Source: Paenibacillus zanthoxyli JH29 (GTDB lineage Bacteria > Bacillota > Bacilli > Paenibacillales > Paenibacillaceae). From it: a stretch of DNA of 34,478 nucleotides. Both the position numbers and the translations under genes were made by a program. Positions 25,308 to 32,853 of this stretch are shown here, one piece after another (the stretch's first letter is position 1; every line of letters begins with the position of its first letter). The DNA lies in contig NZ_ASSD01000031.1 in the NCBI RefSeq assembly GCF_000520715.1, forward strand, positions 1 to 34,478. Direction: 5' to 3'. The notes beneath the pieces were generated by a model, which saw nothing but the letters and a program-made list of their open reading frames with translations, made no database searches and was not told the DNA's origin.

Positions 25308-25445
25308 TAGGACAACCGCAACCAACAGATTTTATCGTGGATCGCGTTCATATCACTCATTCATCACATTCAATCATACCATTCATTCGGTGGCTCAAGC
25401 TGAGATAAATTATTTGTCCTCCTGGAGAGAAAGTCAAATCTTTCG
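25308..25445. other. junction region upstream of the truncated permease
   Basis: This stretch replaces the missing permease N-terminus and operon front. It is A+T-rich, includes short ATTCA/ATCA iterations, and I recognise no gene or mobile-element end in it. Confidence 0.3.
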
Positions 25446-25506
25446 ATAAAAAAAGCACGGAGCGCTTTAAGGTCCGATGAATCCGACGCCAAAAAGCTCT
25501 CCGTGC
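25446..25506 (-). terminator. terminator downstream of the YdjM-like gene
   Basis: GCACGGAGCGC (25455-25465) and GCTCTCCGTGC (25496-25506) form a stem interrupted only near its inner end. On the minus strand it is followed by TTTTTTTATCG. Confidence 0.8.
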
Positions 25507-25558
25507 CTCAGTCCGCGCTATACGTCCCTGGGGAATTTCAAGGGTCCAAAGCCCGCCG

Positions 25559-26272
25559 CTACCGGCCAACAACAAATGTCAGGACGACCAGCAAAAGCGT
25601 CAGCGTGACGCAAACTCCTTCCACGGCCCCGCCCTTCTTTGTGCCGGTACTCATCAGCTTCAAGCGCAGCTTGAAGGGCAGGGGCGGCAGCGGAGTGATG
25701 CCCCGCTGGGTTAGCGAGTCCGCAAGCAGATGCAGCGCGTACGATAGACCGCCGGCAATCCACAGGAGGCTCCCGCTTTCCATTCCCTTCCCGGCAATAT
25801 ACAGCAGCGCCGTCCACCCAGCCACGCCGTACAGTGTATGGGTCAGGCCCCGGTGGGGAACGAGCGTGGCAATGACCAAAATACTGGCGGCGATCGCATT
25901 CCAGGGATCATATGCGCTTCCGAATGCCACGAGTCCCACTGCGATCAGCAGCATAACGAGCTTGCGCAGCCTTCGCCCCGGCAGAAACGCCACGCTGCCA
26001 ATGAGCAGCGCCAGCACGATATTCCAGGGATACGGCGCAACATCCGCAAAATACAGAAAGATGGCAGCGCCGATCAACGTTAATTGAAGCGTGCGCAGCA
26101 AAAAGGCGGGAACCGCACTGCGCACAAGCAGCGAATTCGGTTCGTCGATATCGGGAAGCAGCGAGCTGAGTGCCGCTACGGCGACAACGGGAACCGTGAG
26201 ATGGCAGCCGGCCCATTGCATGGCCGATAAAGTGACCCCGGTGCTGATCACCAGGTGGGATTTGCCCATCAT
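25559..26272 (-). CDS. YdjM-family membrane protein (predicted membrane-bound metal-dependent hydrolase)
   Basis: A 237-residue integral membrane protein with about five to six hydrophobic segments. Family landmarks are GKSHLVISTGV at the N-terminus, LLPDIDEPNS (metal-binding Asp pair), VPHRGLTHTLYG (the H-R-G-x-T-H motif) and LADSLTQRGITPLPP. The family (PF04307, YdjM/LexA-regulated in E. coli) is predicted to hydrolyse a membrane substrate but has no firmly known reaction. I place the start at ATG 26272 because AAGGGGTG lies 10 nt upstream; TTG 26281 is too close to it. Single gene with its own terminator. Confidence 0.88.
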   Translation of the reverse strand: MMGKSHLVISTGVTLSAMQWAGCHLTVPVVAVAALSSLLPDIDEPNSLLVRSAVPAFLLRTLQLTLIGAAIFLYFADVAPYPWNIVLALLIGSVAFLPGRRLRKLVMLLIAVGLVAFGSAYDPWNAIAASILVIATLVPHRGLTHTLYGVAGWTALLYIAGKGMESGSLLWIAGGLSYALHLLADSLTQRGITPLPPLPFKLRLKLMSTGTKKGGAVEGVCVTLTLLLVVLTFVVGR

Positions 26273-26302
26273 CGTTTGCAAACACCCCTTTCTAAGATGC
26301 TA

Positions 26303-26347
26303 GGAAGAAACGGCTGCGCTGTCCTTTTGGGACGGCACCGTCTCTCA
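26303..26347 (+). repeat. copy B of the ACGGCTGCG hairpin repeat
   Basis: GAAACGG...CCGTCTC forms an outer stem (one mismatch) around GCTGTCC/GGACGGC, closed by TTTTG. It lies between divergent genes, where a terminator is not expected. See copies at 7651, 16557 and 33631. Confidence 0.5.
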
Positions 26348-26420
26348 CAAACACGAACACACGTGCGGTTATCGAAGTATACCAAGCCTTCTTCCTTTTG
26401 TCCAGTCCGTATTTGCGCGA

Positions 26421-26449
26421 TTGTTCTCCCCTTATTTTTAGGATACAAT
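26421..26449 (+). promoter_or_regulatory. promoter of the Cof-type HAD phosphatase gene
   Basis: TTGTTC (26421-26426), a 17-nt spacer and TACAAT (26444-26449), 55 nt before the start codon. Confidence 0.6.
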
Positions 26450-26503
26450 TTAGTCAGCTTATCCGTTTCCCAAGCAGCAGATTTATATAAGGAGAGAACC
26501 CGA

Positions 26504-27301
26504 ATGTACAAGCTGATTGCCATCGACATTGACGACACGCTGATCAATGACGACAAGGAAGTAACCCCCGCCACGCAGGCGGCGCTGGAAGCGGCCATAG
26601 CCGCAGGTGTGGTTGTCACGCTCGCCACCGGACGCGCCTACGCATCCGCCCAAGCCATTGCCCGCCAGACCGGACTTAATGTGCCGATCATTACTTATCA
26701 GGGCTCCCTTGTGAAGAATCTGATGGACGAAAAAGTGCTGTACGAGCGCTTCGTGCCTCAGGACGCGGTTCATAAAGTTTTTAAATACTGCATAGAGCAC
26801 AATCTGCATCTGCAAACTTATGTCGACGATAAGCTGTATTCCCGTGAGGAGAACCAGAAGCTGATCGATTATGCAGCACTGAACAAGACCCAGTATTATA
26901 TTGAGCCGGACTCGGAAAAGCTTGCCGGGATCAAGACCCCTAAGCTGCTGATCATCGACGATCCCGATTTCCTCGACGAACTGGCGCCCAAGCTCCGGGA
27001 GCTGCTCGGCAGCGAGGTTCACATTACCAAATCGAAGCCTCACTTTCTTGAAATCATGCACAAGGAAGGTACGAAAGGGCTGGCGCTCGAATTTCTGGCC
27101 GACTATTTCGGCTGCAATATCTCCGAGACCATCGCCGTCGGCGACTCGTGGAACGACCATGAAATGCTGGAGACCGCCGGTCTTGGCGTAGCGATGGGCA
27201 ATGCCATTCCGGCGCTGAAAGAGATCGCGAATTATATAACTGCAAGCAATAATGAGGACGGAGTCAAGCAAGTTATCGATAAATTCATCCTGCAAAAATA
27301 A
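26504..27301 (+). CDS. Cof-type HAD-IIB phosphatase
   Basis: A 265-residue HAD phosphatase with a C2-type cap. Motif I is AIDIDDTLIN; motif II is the Thr in TLATGRAYASA; the motif III lysine is in EGTKGLALEFL; motif IV is AVGDSWNDHEML, followed by GLGVAMGNAIPALKEIANYIT. This is the YidA/YxeH pattern; members dephosphorylate sugar phosphates or cofactors such as PLP and FMN. Start ATG 26504 with AAGGAGAG 9 nt upstream. Single gene, convergent with mtnN and separated from it by a hairpin terminator. Confidence 0.93.
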   Translation: MYKLIAIDIDDTLINDDKEVTPATQAALEAAIAAGVVVTLATGRAYASAQAIARQTGLNVPIITYQGSLVKNLMDEKVLYERFVPQDAVHKVFKYCIEHNLHLQTYVDDKLYSREENQKLIDYAALNKTQYYIEPDSEKLAGIKTPKLLIIDDPDFLDELAPKLRELLGSEVHITKSKPHFLEIMHKEGTKGLALEFLADYFGCNISETIAVGDSWNDHEMLETAGLGVAMGNAIPALKEIANYITASNNEDGVKQVIDKFILQK

Positions 27302-27303
27302 TA

Positions 27304-27345
27304 AAGGGAGCGCGGACCCGTGCAATACGGATCTTGCGCTCCCTT
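27304..27345. terminator. terminator between the HAD gene and mtnN
   Basis: AAGGGAGCGC (27304-27313) pairs perfectly with GCGCTCCCTT (27336-27345). On the minus strand it is followed by a T-rich tract (TTTATTATTTTTG), so it is strongest for mtnN; on the plus strand it may still serve the HAD gene. Confidence 0.75.
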
Positions 27346-27374
27346 CGTCTGTATCCGGTACAGAGCAATAAGCG

Positions 27375-28097
27375 TTATATGCCGGTGCTGTACGCCGGAT
27401 GATAGAGGTCCAGCCATTCGAGAACGAATCTGGCGGCATTCAGCGCCGCCAAATCCAGGTTAGAGGTGAACAGCTCTTCCGCAGCGGTTCCGGCGATGTC
27501 GGAAATAGCGCGCACGGCCAGAAACGGCACGCCGAACCGGTACGCGGTCTGGGCGACAGCGGCCCCCTCCATATCCGTCGCAAGCGATTCGGGAAACCGT
27601 TCGCGGATCAAGTCTGCGGCCTCACGGCGGCCGATAAAAGAATCTGCGGTCGTTATCAGGCCCGTAAAGACACTCTCTTCCGACTCCCTGGCGGTTGACA
27701 GCTGGCGGGCGAGCGCCAGAAATTCCTCCTGAACCGGGTAACGGGCCGGCATCCGCGGCACCTGACCGTAAACGTACCGCTCAAAAGCCGTCGCATCAAC
27801 ATCGCTGTAAGCCAGCTCCGTTCCGACGACAACATCGCCGATCCGCAGGCCGCTGCCGATGCCTCCGGCCGAACCGGTATTAATAATCAGCTCCGGCTCG
27901 TACCGCTCAATCAGCAGCGCCGTCGTCAACGCCGCATTGACTTTACCTACGCCGCTTTGCAGCAGCACGATCTCCCGTCCATCCAAAGTTCCGGTGTAAT
28001 ACATTCCTCCCGCCGCTTCCGATCTGTGAACATTCTCCAGCCGGCCCAGCAGCCATTCCACCTCTTCTTCCATTGCGCCTATGATCGCTATGCTCAT
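27375..28097 (-). CDS. mtnN: 5'-methylthioadenosine/S-adenosylhomocysteine nucleosidase
   Basis: Cleaves adenine from MTA and SAH, giving methylthioribose and S-ribosylhomocysteine. The 240-residue protein shows IIGAMEEEVEWL with catalytic Glu12, LLQSGVGKVNAA, NTGSAGGI, LATDMEGAAVAQTAY (substrate-binding Met-Glu, about 176-177) and VRAISDIAG with catalytic Asp200. Length matches Pfs/MtnN. Start ATG 28097 with AAAGGAG 9 nt upstream. It is 169 nt downstream of metI on the same strand and provides the substrate of the LuxS enzyme encoded 4 kb away on the other strand. Confidence 0.95.
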   Translation of the reverse strand: MSIAIIGAMEEEVEWLLGRLENVHRSEAAGGMYYTGTLDGREIVLLQSGVGKVNAALTTALLIERYEPELIINTGSAGGIGSGLRIGDVVVGTELAYSDVDATAFERYVYGQVPRMPARYPVQEEFLALARQLSTARESEESVFTGLITTADSFIGRREAADLIRERFPESLATDMEGAAVAQTAYRFGVPFLAVRAISDIAGTAAEELFTSNLDLAALNAARFVLEWLDLYHPAYSTGI

Positions 28098-28266
28098 CCA
28101 TTCGACTCCTTTAGACCAGCCTAATTTCTAGTCCTTGCATGTATTCCCTTAGCAGCTAACCGTGACGGTTTCGCCAGCGCATCAAACCAGGAGCTCCCCC
28201 GCTCGTACCTCCTTCATTTTCATCCACTGAAGTTCACCCTTCAGGATTTCGCCAGGCGCCTGCCAT
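28098..28266 (-). other. gap between metI and mtnN with a small hairpin and a possible micro-ORF
   Basis: The minus strand holds a 13-codon frame (MKMKEVRAGELLV, stop at about 28182) preceded by AAGGGTG, and an AACCG-tca-CGGTT hairpin. No strong terminator is present, so read-through from metI into mtnN is possible. Confidence 0.25.
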
Positions 28267-28923
28267 CTAATCCCGGCGGGCCTTGCGGGCGAACCGGTTC
28301 CCTGCGGATTGTATGCCCTGAACAAAAACGATGAGAATGGCAACCGTAACGAGAATAACGAAGGTGTCAAAACGCTGGTATCCATAGGAAATGGCAAGAT
28401 CGCCGATGCCTCCCCCTCCGACTGTTCCAGCCATCGCCGTTGCCCCGATAAGCCCAATGGTCGCGGTAGTCATCGTCAGAATCAGGGAACCGAACGCCTC
28501 AGGGAGCAGAAAATGCCAGATCACCTGAAACGTCGTCGCCCCCATCGCTTCAGCCGCTTCCATGATTCCGGGACTGACTTCGAGCAGAGAGTTCTCAACC
28601 AGCCGGCCGATATACGGCGCCACATAGACCACCAGGGGAACGATGGCGGCGCTGGTCCCAATCGAAGTATGAACGAGCAGCCGGGTAAACGGAATAATGG
28701 CGACCAGCAAAATAATAAACGGCAGCGACCGGACCACATTAATTAGCGGATTAAGCACAGCGAAAACGAACCGGTTCTGCAGGATGCCCCCGGGCCGGGT
28801 AATAACAAGCACGATGCCGATCGGAATGCCGAGCAGCGCCCCGAAAAACAGCGATACCCCCACCATGACCACCGTTTCACGCAGCGCCTGAAACAGCTGA
28901 TCCGCTGTAATAATCGTATTCAT
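28267..28923 (-). CDS. metI: methionine ABC transporter permease MetI
   Basis: A 218-residue membrane protein with five hydrophobic segments, the usual size for MetI. The EAA loop reads SPGIMEAAEAMGATTFQVIW, the coupling-helix pattern of methionine permeases, and the N-terminus ETVVMVGVSLFFGALLGIPI and the stretch LIGATAMAGTVGGGGIGDLA are family hallmarks. Start ATG 28923 overlaps the metN stop (ATGA) and has AAGGAGG. It forms MetNIQ with the adjacent metN and metQ. A little extra C-terminus (AGNRFARKARRD) is unremarkable. Confidence 0.96.
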   Translation of the reverse strand: MNTIITADQLFQALRETVVMVGVSLFFGALLGIPIGIVLVITRPGGILQNRFVFAVLNPLINVVRSLPFIILLVAIIPFTRLLVHTSIGTSAAIVPLVVYVAPYIGRLVENSLLEVSPGIMEAAEAMGATTFQVIWHFLLPEAFGSLILTMTTATIGLIGATAMAGTVGGGGIGDLAISYGYQRFDTFVILVTVAILIVFVQGIQSAGNRFARKARRD

Positions 28924-30023
28924 ACCGCCGTCACCTCCTTAATCACCCGATCCTTATGACTTTCTGCAATAACCGGGTCTTTCCGGCGGTTCTGAAATTC
29001 CTGAAGATCCTGAAGCTCTCCAATCTCAACGCCCCGTGATCCGAGAAATTCAACAGCCCGGAAAATATCCCGATCCTCGCCGCCGAGCTGCACAATCATC
29101 ATGCCAAGCGTCGTGTTCTGGATTTGGCTCATGTTGGCAAACAGAATGTTGACGCTGACGTTATATTTTCGAATCAGGCTGTCGATGATCGGCTCCGAAG
29201 CGTTGCCGCCCGCAAATTTCAATTTGAACAGCCGCCCCGCTCCTTCCGGACTTAGGCTCTGGAGCACGCTTTCCGGCACCGAGGTTTGAATAACGGTCCG
29301 CACGAAGCTCTCCGTAGTGGGATGCTGAGGATTGCCGAAGACTTCGAGCACCTCGCCCTGCTCGATGATCTCGCCTTGTTCCATGACGGCTACCTTGTTG
29401 CAGATTTGCTGAATGACGGCCATTTCATGCGTGATCATGAGAATGGTGATATGATATTCTTCATTTATTTTTTTCAGCAGATCCAGAATGGATTTAGTCG
29501 TCTGCGGATCAAGCGCTGAGGTTGCTTCGTCGCAGAGAAGAATCGAAGGATTACTTGCCAGCGCCCGGGCAATGCCGACCCGCTGCTTTTGGCCCCCCGA
29601 CAGTTCCTTCGGGTAGCTGTCCGCTTTGTCGGCCAGCCCGATAAACTGCAGCAGCTCGGTTACGCGCTCACGGATGCTCTTCTTGTCCTGCTTCAGCAGC
29701 ACGAGCGGAATGGCGATGTTATCGTATACCGTCTTCGACTCCAGCAGGTTGAAATGCTGAAAGATCATGCCGATTTTCTTCTTGGTCTTGCGAAGCTGTA
29801 CCGGAGAGAATTGATCCAGCGCTTCACCTTCAACGAAGACCCGGCCTTTCGTCGGCCGCTCCAGATAGTTCACCATCCGAATCAATGTACTTTTGCCAGC
29901 GCCGCTGTACCCGATCACTCCGAAAATATCGCCTTTATCGACCCGTAAGTTTACGCCCTTCAGCGCTTCAATCGTCTGTCCTTTGCGTGTAAACGTCTTG
30001 TGAATATCCTTTAATTCGATCAT
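28920..30023 (-). CDS. metN: methionine ABC transporter ATP-binding protein MetN
   Basis: A 367-residue ABC ATPase with Walker A GYSGAGKST (residues 38-46), Q-loop IFQHFNLL, signature LSGGQKQR, Walker B ILLCDEATSALD and switch His in ITHEM. The C-terminal 100 residues form the NIL/ACT-like domain (FKLKFAGGNASEPIIDSLIR and GMMIVQLGGEDRDI) that in E. coli binds methionine and inhibits transport. The start is ATG 30023: AAGGGAG lies 9 nt upstream, whereas ATG 30029 is only 3 nt from it. It overlaps the end of the aminotransferase gene and metI. Confidence 0.96.
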   Translation of the reverse strand: MIELKDIHKTFTRKGQTIEALKGVNLRVDKGDIFGVIGYSGAGKSTLIRMVNYLERPTKGRVFVEGEALDQFSPVQLRKTKKKIGMIFQHFNLLESKTVYDNIAIPLVLLKQDKKSIRERVTELLQFIGLADKADSYPKELSGGQKQRVGIARALASNPSILLCDEATSALDPQTTKSILDLLKKINEEYHITILMITHEMAVIQQICNKVAVMEQGEIIEQGEVLEVFGNPQHPTTESFVRTVIQTSVPESVLQSLSPEGAGRLFKLKFAGGNASEPIIDSLIRKYNVSVNILFANMSQIQNTTLGMMIVQLGGEDRDIFRAVEFLGSRGVEIGELQDLQEFQNRRKDPVIAESHKDRVIKEVTAV

Positions 30024-30025
30024 CC

Positions 30026-31234
30026 TCATGGTCTCCCTTCACTTAACTGAACGGCAGACTTGCGGAAGATTCCCGTTCTTGCCATCCGCTCGGCGGCTTC
30101 CAGCAGCTGCTCCTCGCTGTTCACCAGTCCGATCCGCACATAAGAATCGCCCTGTGAGCCGAATCCCTCGCCCGGAGCGACCGCAACATGAGCCTCTTCC
30201 AGCAGCTTCTCGGCAAATTCCAGCGACCGGTAGCCCTCTGGCACTTTAAACCAGGCAAAAAAGGTTCCTGCGGGAGCAGAAACGTCCCAGCCAATACTGC
30301 GCAGCTTCGATACTAAAAGATCGCGCCTGCGTTCATAAGACTCGACAAGCTGTTGCACATTCCCCTGCGGTCCGAGCAGCGCGGCGGCGGCCGCATCCTG
30401 CACCGCGCCGAATATCGTGCTGTACACATGGGTGTGATATAGCTTCAAAGCGGCGATGACCGATGCGTTGCCAACGGCGAACCCGAACCGCCATCCCGCC
30501 ATATTGAAGGTCTTGGACAGCGAATAGATTTCCGCACCGTACTCCTTGCCTCCGGGAATCTGCAGAAGGCTGATCGGCTTGTGCCCGTCAAAGCCAAACG
30601 CGCCGTATGCGAAGTCGTTCACCACCGGAAAATGATGCTTGGCGGCCAAAGCGACCGACTGCTCGAAGAAGCCCCTCGTCGCCACCGCTCCGGTCGGATT
30701 GTTCGGATAGTTAAGCAGCAGCAGCTTCACACGCCGGATGATTTCCTCCGGAACCGTGCGGTAATCCGGCAGAAATCCGTTCTTTTCGTATACCGGGATC
30801 GCGTGCACCTCCGCCCCGGCCATCGCGGCCGCCGCATAATACGGCGGATAGGCGGGATTGGCCGTCAGCAGAACATCCCCGGTTCCGAGAAAAGCCTGCG
30901 AAATTCCCATAATGCCGATGCCCGATCCGTGAAAAACAGCCACCTCCGTTTCCGGGTCCAGATCGACGCCGTACTCACGTTTATAGAAGGCGGCGACGGC
31001 TTCAAGCGTGCTCTTTTTTCCGTAAAAAGGAGGGTAGCCATGGTTCTCCGGCTTGTCGGCCGCTTCCTTCAGGCTGCGGACAATATGCTCTGGGGTCGGC
31101 TGATCCGGATTGCCGCTGGACAGATCGATAATATCAATGCCTCTGCTGCGGTAGTCAGCCACTTTTTCCTTGAGTGCCCTGAAATAGTGCTCGGGAAGCC
31201 GGCCAATGACAGCGGAAGATTTAAAATTCACCAT
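30026..31234 (-). CDS. mtnE: fold-type I aminotransferase, MtnE-like (2-oxo-4-methylthiobutyrate transaminase)
   Basis: A 402-residue PLP enzyme closely patterned on B. subtilis MtnE/YkrV: IIDLSSGNPDQPTPEHIV, FYKREYGVDLDPETEVAV, LNYPNNPTGAVAT, VVNDFAYGAFGFDGHKPISL, YSLSKTFNMAGWRFGFAVGN with the PLP lysine, and APAGTFFAWFKVPEGY. MtnE gives methionine from its 2-oxo acid, the last step of salvage. Start ATG 31234 with AGGAGG. It stands between metQ and metN, inside a transporter operon, 21 nt after metQ and overlapping metN. No other mtn pathway genes (mtnK, A, W, X, B, D) lie here. A closely related aminotransferase with a different keto acid is the main alternative. Confidence 0.88.
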   Translation of the reverse strand: MVNFKSSAVIGRLPEHYFRALKEKVADYRSRGIDIIDLSSGNPDQPTPEHIVRSLKEAADKPENHGYPPFYGKKSTLEAVAAFYKREYGVDLDPETEVAVFHGSGIGIMGISQAFLGTGDVLLTANPAYPPYYAAAAMAGAEVHAIPVYEKNGFLPDYRTVPEEIIRRVKLLLLNYPNNPTGAVATRGFFEQSVALAAKHHFPVVNDFAYGAFGFDGHKPISLLQIPGGKEYGAEIYSLSKTFNMAGWRFGFAVGNASVIAALKLYHTHVYSTIFGAVQDAAAAALLGPQGNVQQLVESYERRRDLLVSKLRSIGWDVSAPAGTFFAWFKVPEGYRSLEFAEKLLEEAHVAVAPGEGFGSQGDSYVRIGLVNSEEQLLEAAERMARTGIFRKSAVQLSEGRP

Positions 31235-31255
31235 GATTACACCTCCTCCTGATTT

Positions 31256-32116
31256 TTATTCGTTGAAATAAGCTGGTAATCTGTAGCCTTCATACGCCGG
31301 ATTGGATTTGATGTAGTCCTTGAATTCCTGGGAATGATAGCCTTCGATAATGTCCTTAACGAACTGCTTGTCTTTATTTTTACTGTCCACCGCTACGATG
31401 TTGGTGAATGGGTCCGTCATATTTTCAAGCTTCAGCGCCGTTGTCAGTTTGATGTTATTCGCAATGGCGAAGTTGCCCTGAATGGCGGCAAAATCCACAT
31501 CCTGAAGCGCCTGAGGTCCTTGAGCGGGCTCCGTCGGCACAAATTTGATATTATGCGGATTGGAAGTGACGTCATTAAGCGAAGTTTGCAGCGGATCAAT
31601 ATTATCCTTCAGCGTAATCCAGCCGGCTTCTTTCAGAATGGTCAAAGCCCGCAGCATGTTGACAGGCTCGTTCGGCAGATTGACCTGGGCGCCGTCGCTG
31701 ATCTCATCCAGGCTCTTATGCTTCTTGGAATACAGGCCCATCGGAGGAGTCGGAACTTGGACCGCGCCAATCAGGTTAATCCCTTCTCTTTTGTTGATCG
31801 AGTCAAGGTATAGGGAATGCTGAAAGACATTGGCGTCTATCTCCCCTTGTGATACGGCCACATTCGGTTGAATGCCGTCCGTGAACTCCTTGTATGTAAT
31901 CTTGTACCCTTTTTTCTCAAGGTAAGGCGCAACGCCGTTCTTAAATTGATCGCTGTATGGCCCCGGGTTAAAGCTGATGCGCAGCGTTTTGGATTCCTGC
32001 TCAGAACCATTCCCTGACGAAGCGGCGTTGGAGCTGTTCCCGCATCCCGAGATCAGAAGCACAACAGCCATAATCAGTAATAGCGGTGATACCCATCGAT
32101 TCATTACCTTTTTCAT
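31256..32116 (-). CDS. metQ: methionine-binding lipoprotein MetQ (NlpA family)
   Basis: A 286-residue lipoprotein: signal peptide RWVSPLLLIMAVVL, lipobox LISGC with Cys25, Ser/Asn-rich linker, then the NlpA domain (LRISFNPGPYSDQFKNGVAP, GAQVNLPNEPVNMLRALTIL, DVDFAAIQGNFAIANNIKL, YHSQEFKDYIKSNPAYEG). It binds methionine outside the membrane and delivers it to MetNI. Start ATG 32116 (GGAAGG 6 nt and AGGGGG about 10 nt upstream); the in-frame TTG 32122 is less likely. First gene of the operon metQ-mtnE-metN-metI, with a strong promoter at 32208-32236. Confidence 0.95.
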   Translation of the reverse strand: MKKVMNRWVSPLLLIMAVVLLISGCGNSSNAASSGNGSEQESKTLRISFNPGPYSDQFKNGVAPYLEKKGYKITYKEFTDGIQPNVAVSQGEIDANVFQHSLYLDSINKREGINLIGAVQVPTPPMGLYSKKHKSLDEISDGAQVNLPNEPVNMLRALTILKEAGWITLKDNIDPLQTSLNDVTSNPHNIKFVPTEPAQGPQALQDVDFAAIQGNFAIANNIKLTTALKLENMTDPFTNIVAVDSKNKDKQFVKDIIEGYHSQEFKDYIKSNPAYEGYRLPAYFNE

Positions 32117-32157
32117 TAACAACCTTCCCCCTTAAATATCCATTCAATAGATTTTTC

Positions 32158-32193
32158 TCCGATTACCTCATTTAACCAATTAAATTAATCGGA
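32158..32193. promoter_or_regulatory. inverted repeat in the metQ leader (operator or leader hairpin)
   Basis: TCCGATTA (32158-32165) and TAATCGGA (32186-32193) are perfect 8-bp arms 20 nt apart, just downstream of the predicted transcription start. It could be a repressor site or a leader hairpin. Confidence 0.45.
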
Positions 32194-32207
32194 TTTATTT
32201 GTTTTTC

Positions 32208-32236
32208 ATGATAGTACGCATCTTTATTGCTGTCAA
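32208..32236 (-). promoter_or_regulatory. sigma-A promoter of the metQ operon
   Basis: On the minus strand a perfect TTGACA (32231-32236), an exact 17-nt spacer and TATCAT (32208-32213). Predicted start about 32201, giving a leader of about 85 nt, too short for a full S-box aptamer plus terminator. Confidence 0.8.
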
Positions 32237-32378
32237 TACGTTATACCGCTGGGATTATCTATTTTTTATTTGTTCATTGGATGAAATATAAAATACTAGT
32301 TTACTTTAAATTCCGAGTATGATACTTTGAAATAAGCATTGAAGAAAATAGATTTGAACAAGTGAAAGGAAGAGACAC
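32237..32378 (+). promoter_or_regulatory. luxS upstream region
   Basis: About 140 A+T-rich bases between the divergent metQ and luxS units. Several weak promoter-like pairs exist (for example TTGAAA-16-TAGATT ending at about 32354), none convincing. Ribosome site AAAGGAAGAG precedes luxS. Confidence 0.3.
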
Positions 32379-32837
32379 ATGGCTAAAGTCGAAAGTTTTC
32401 AATTGGATCATACGAAAGTTAAGGCCCCTTATGTGCGGGTTGCCGGAACGGAACGAAACGATGCAGGAAGCATTGTTCAAAAATACGACCTGAGACTGCT
32501 TCAACCCAATACCGACGCGCTGCCGACCGCTGCCCTTCATACGCTGGAGCATTTGCTGGCAACTTACTTGCGCGATGAGCTGCCCGGAATCATTGATATT
32601 TCGCCTATGGGATGCCGCACCGGCTTCTATCTGATTATCTGGGATGAGCATGAGCCATCGGCGGTAGCGGCGGCGCTGACCAAAGTGCTGCGCAAGGTTC
32701 TGGAAACGGAGACCGTACCTGCGGTCAGCGCTCTGGAATGCGGCAACTACAAAGACCATTCCCTGTTCAGCGCGAAGGAATATGCGAAGCTCGTGCTTGA
32801 GGCGGGCATCAGCGACGATCCCTTCACGCGCCGCTAA
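32379..32837 (+). CDS. luxS: S-ribosylhomocysteine lyase LuxS
   Basis: Splits S-ribosylhomocysteine into homocysteine and DPD, the precursor of autoinducer-2. The 152-residue protein has the metal-binding HTLEHLL (His54, Glu57, His58), [11 protein letters not shown] (Cys79) and [10 protein letters not shown] (Cys121), the full active-site set. Length matches LuxS (150-160). Start ATG 32379 with AAAGGAAGAG. Its substrate is made by MtnN from the neighbouring unit. The next gene, a dehydrogenase, starts 16 nt after its stop. Confidence 0.97.
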   Translation: MAKVESFQLDHTKVKAPYVRVAGTERNDAGSIVQKYDLRLLQPNTDALPTAALHTLEHLLATYLRDELPGIIDISPMGCRTGFYLIIWDEHEPSAVAAALTKVLRKVLETETVPAVSALECGNYKDHSLFSAKEYAKLVLEAGISDDPFTRR

Positions 32838-32853
32838 GGAGCCGGAAAGAACG

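Noticed and set aside
26483..27439. Minus-strand frame opposite the Cof-type HAD gene
   Set aside because: Overlaps the strongly supported HAD gene, the terminator and the end of mtnN.
32117..32240. SAM (S-box) riboswitch or T-box before metQ
   Set aside because: The leader is only about 85 nt from the predicted start and shows none of the conserved core segments nor a terminator.
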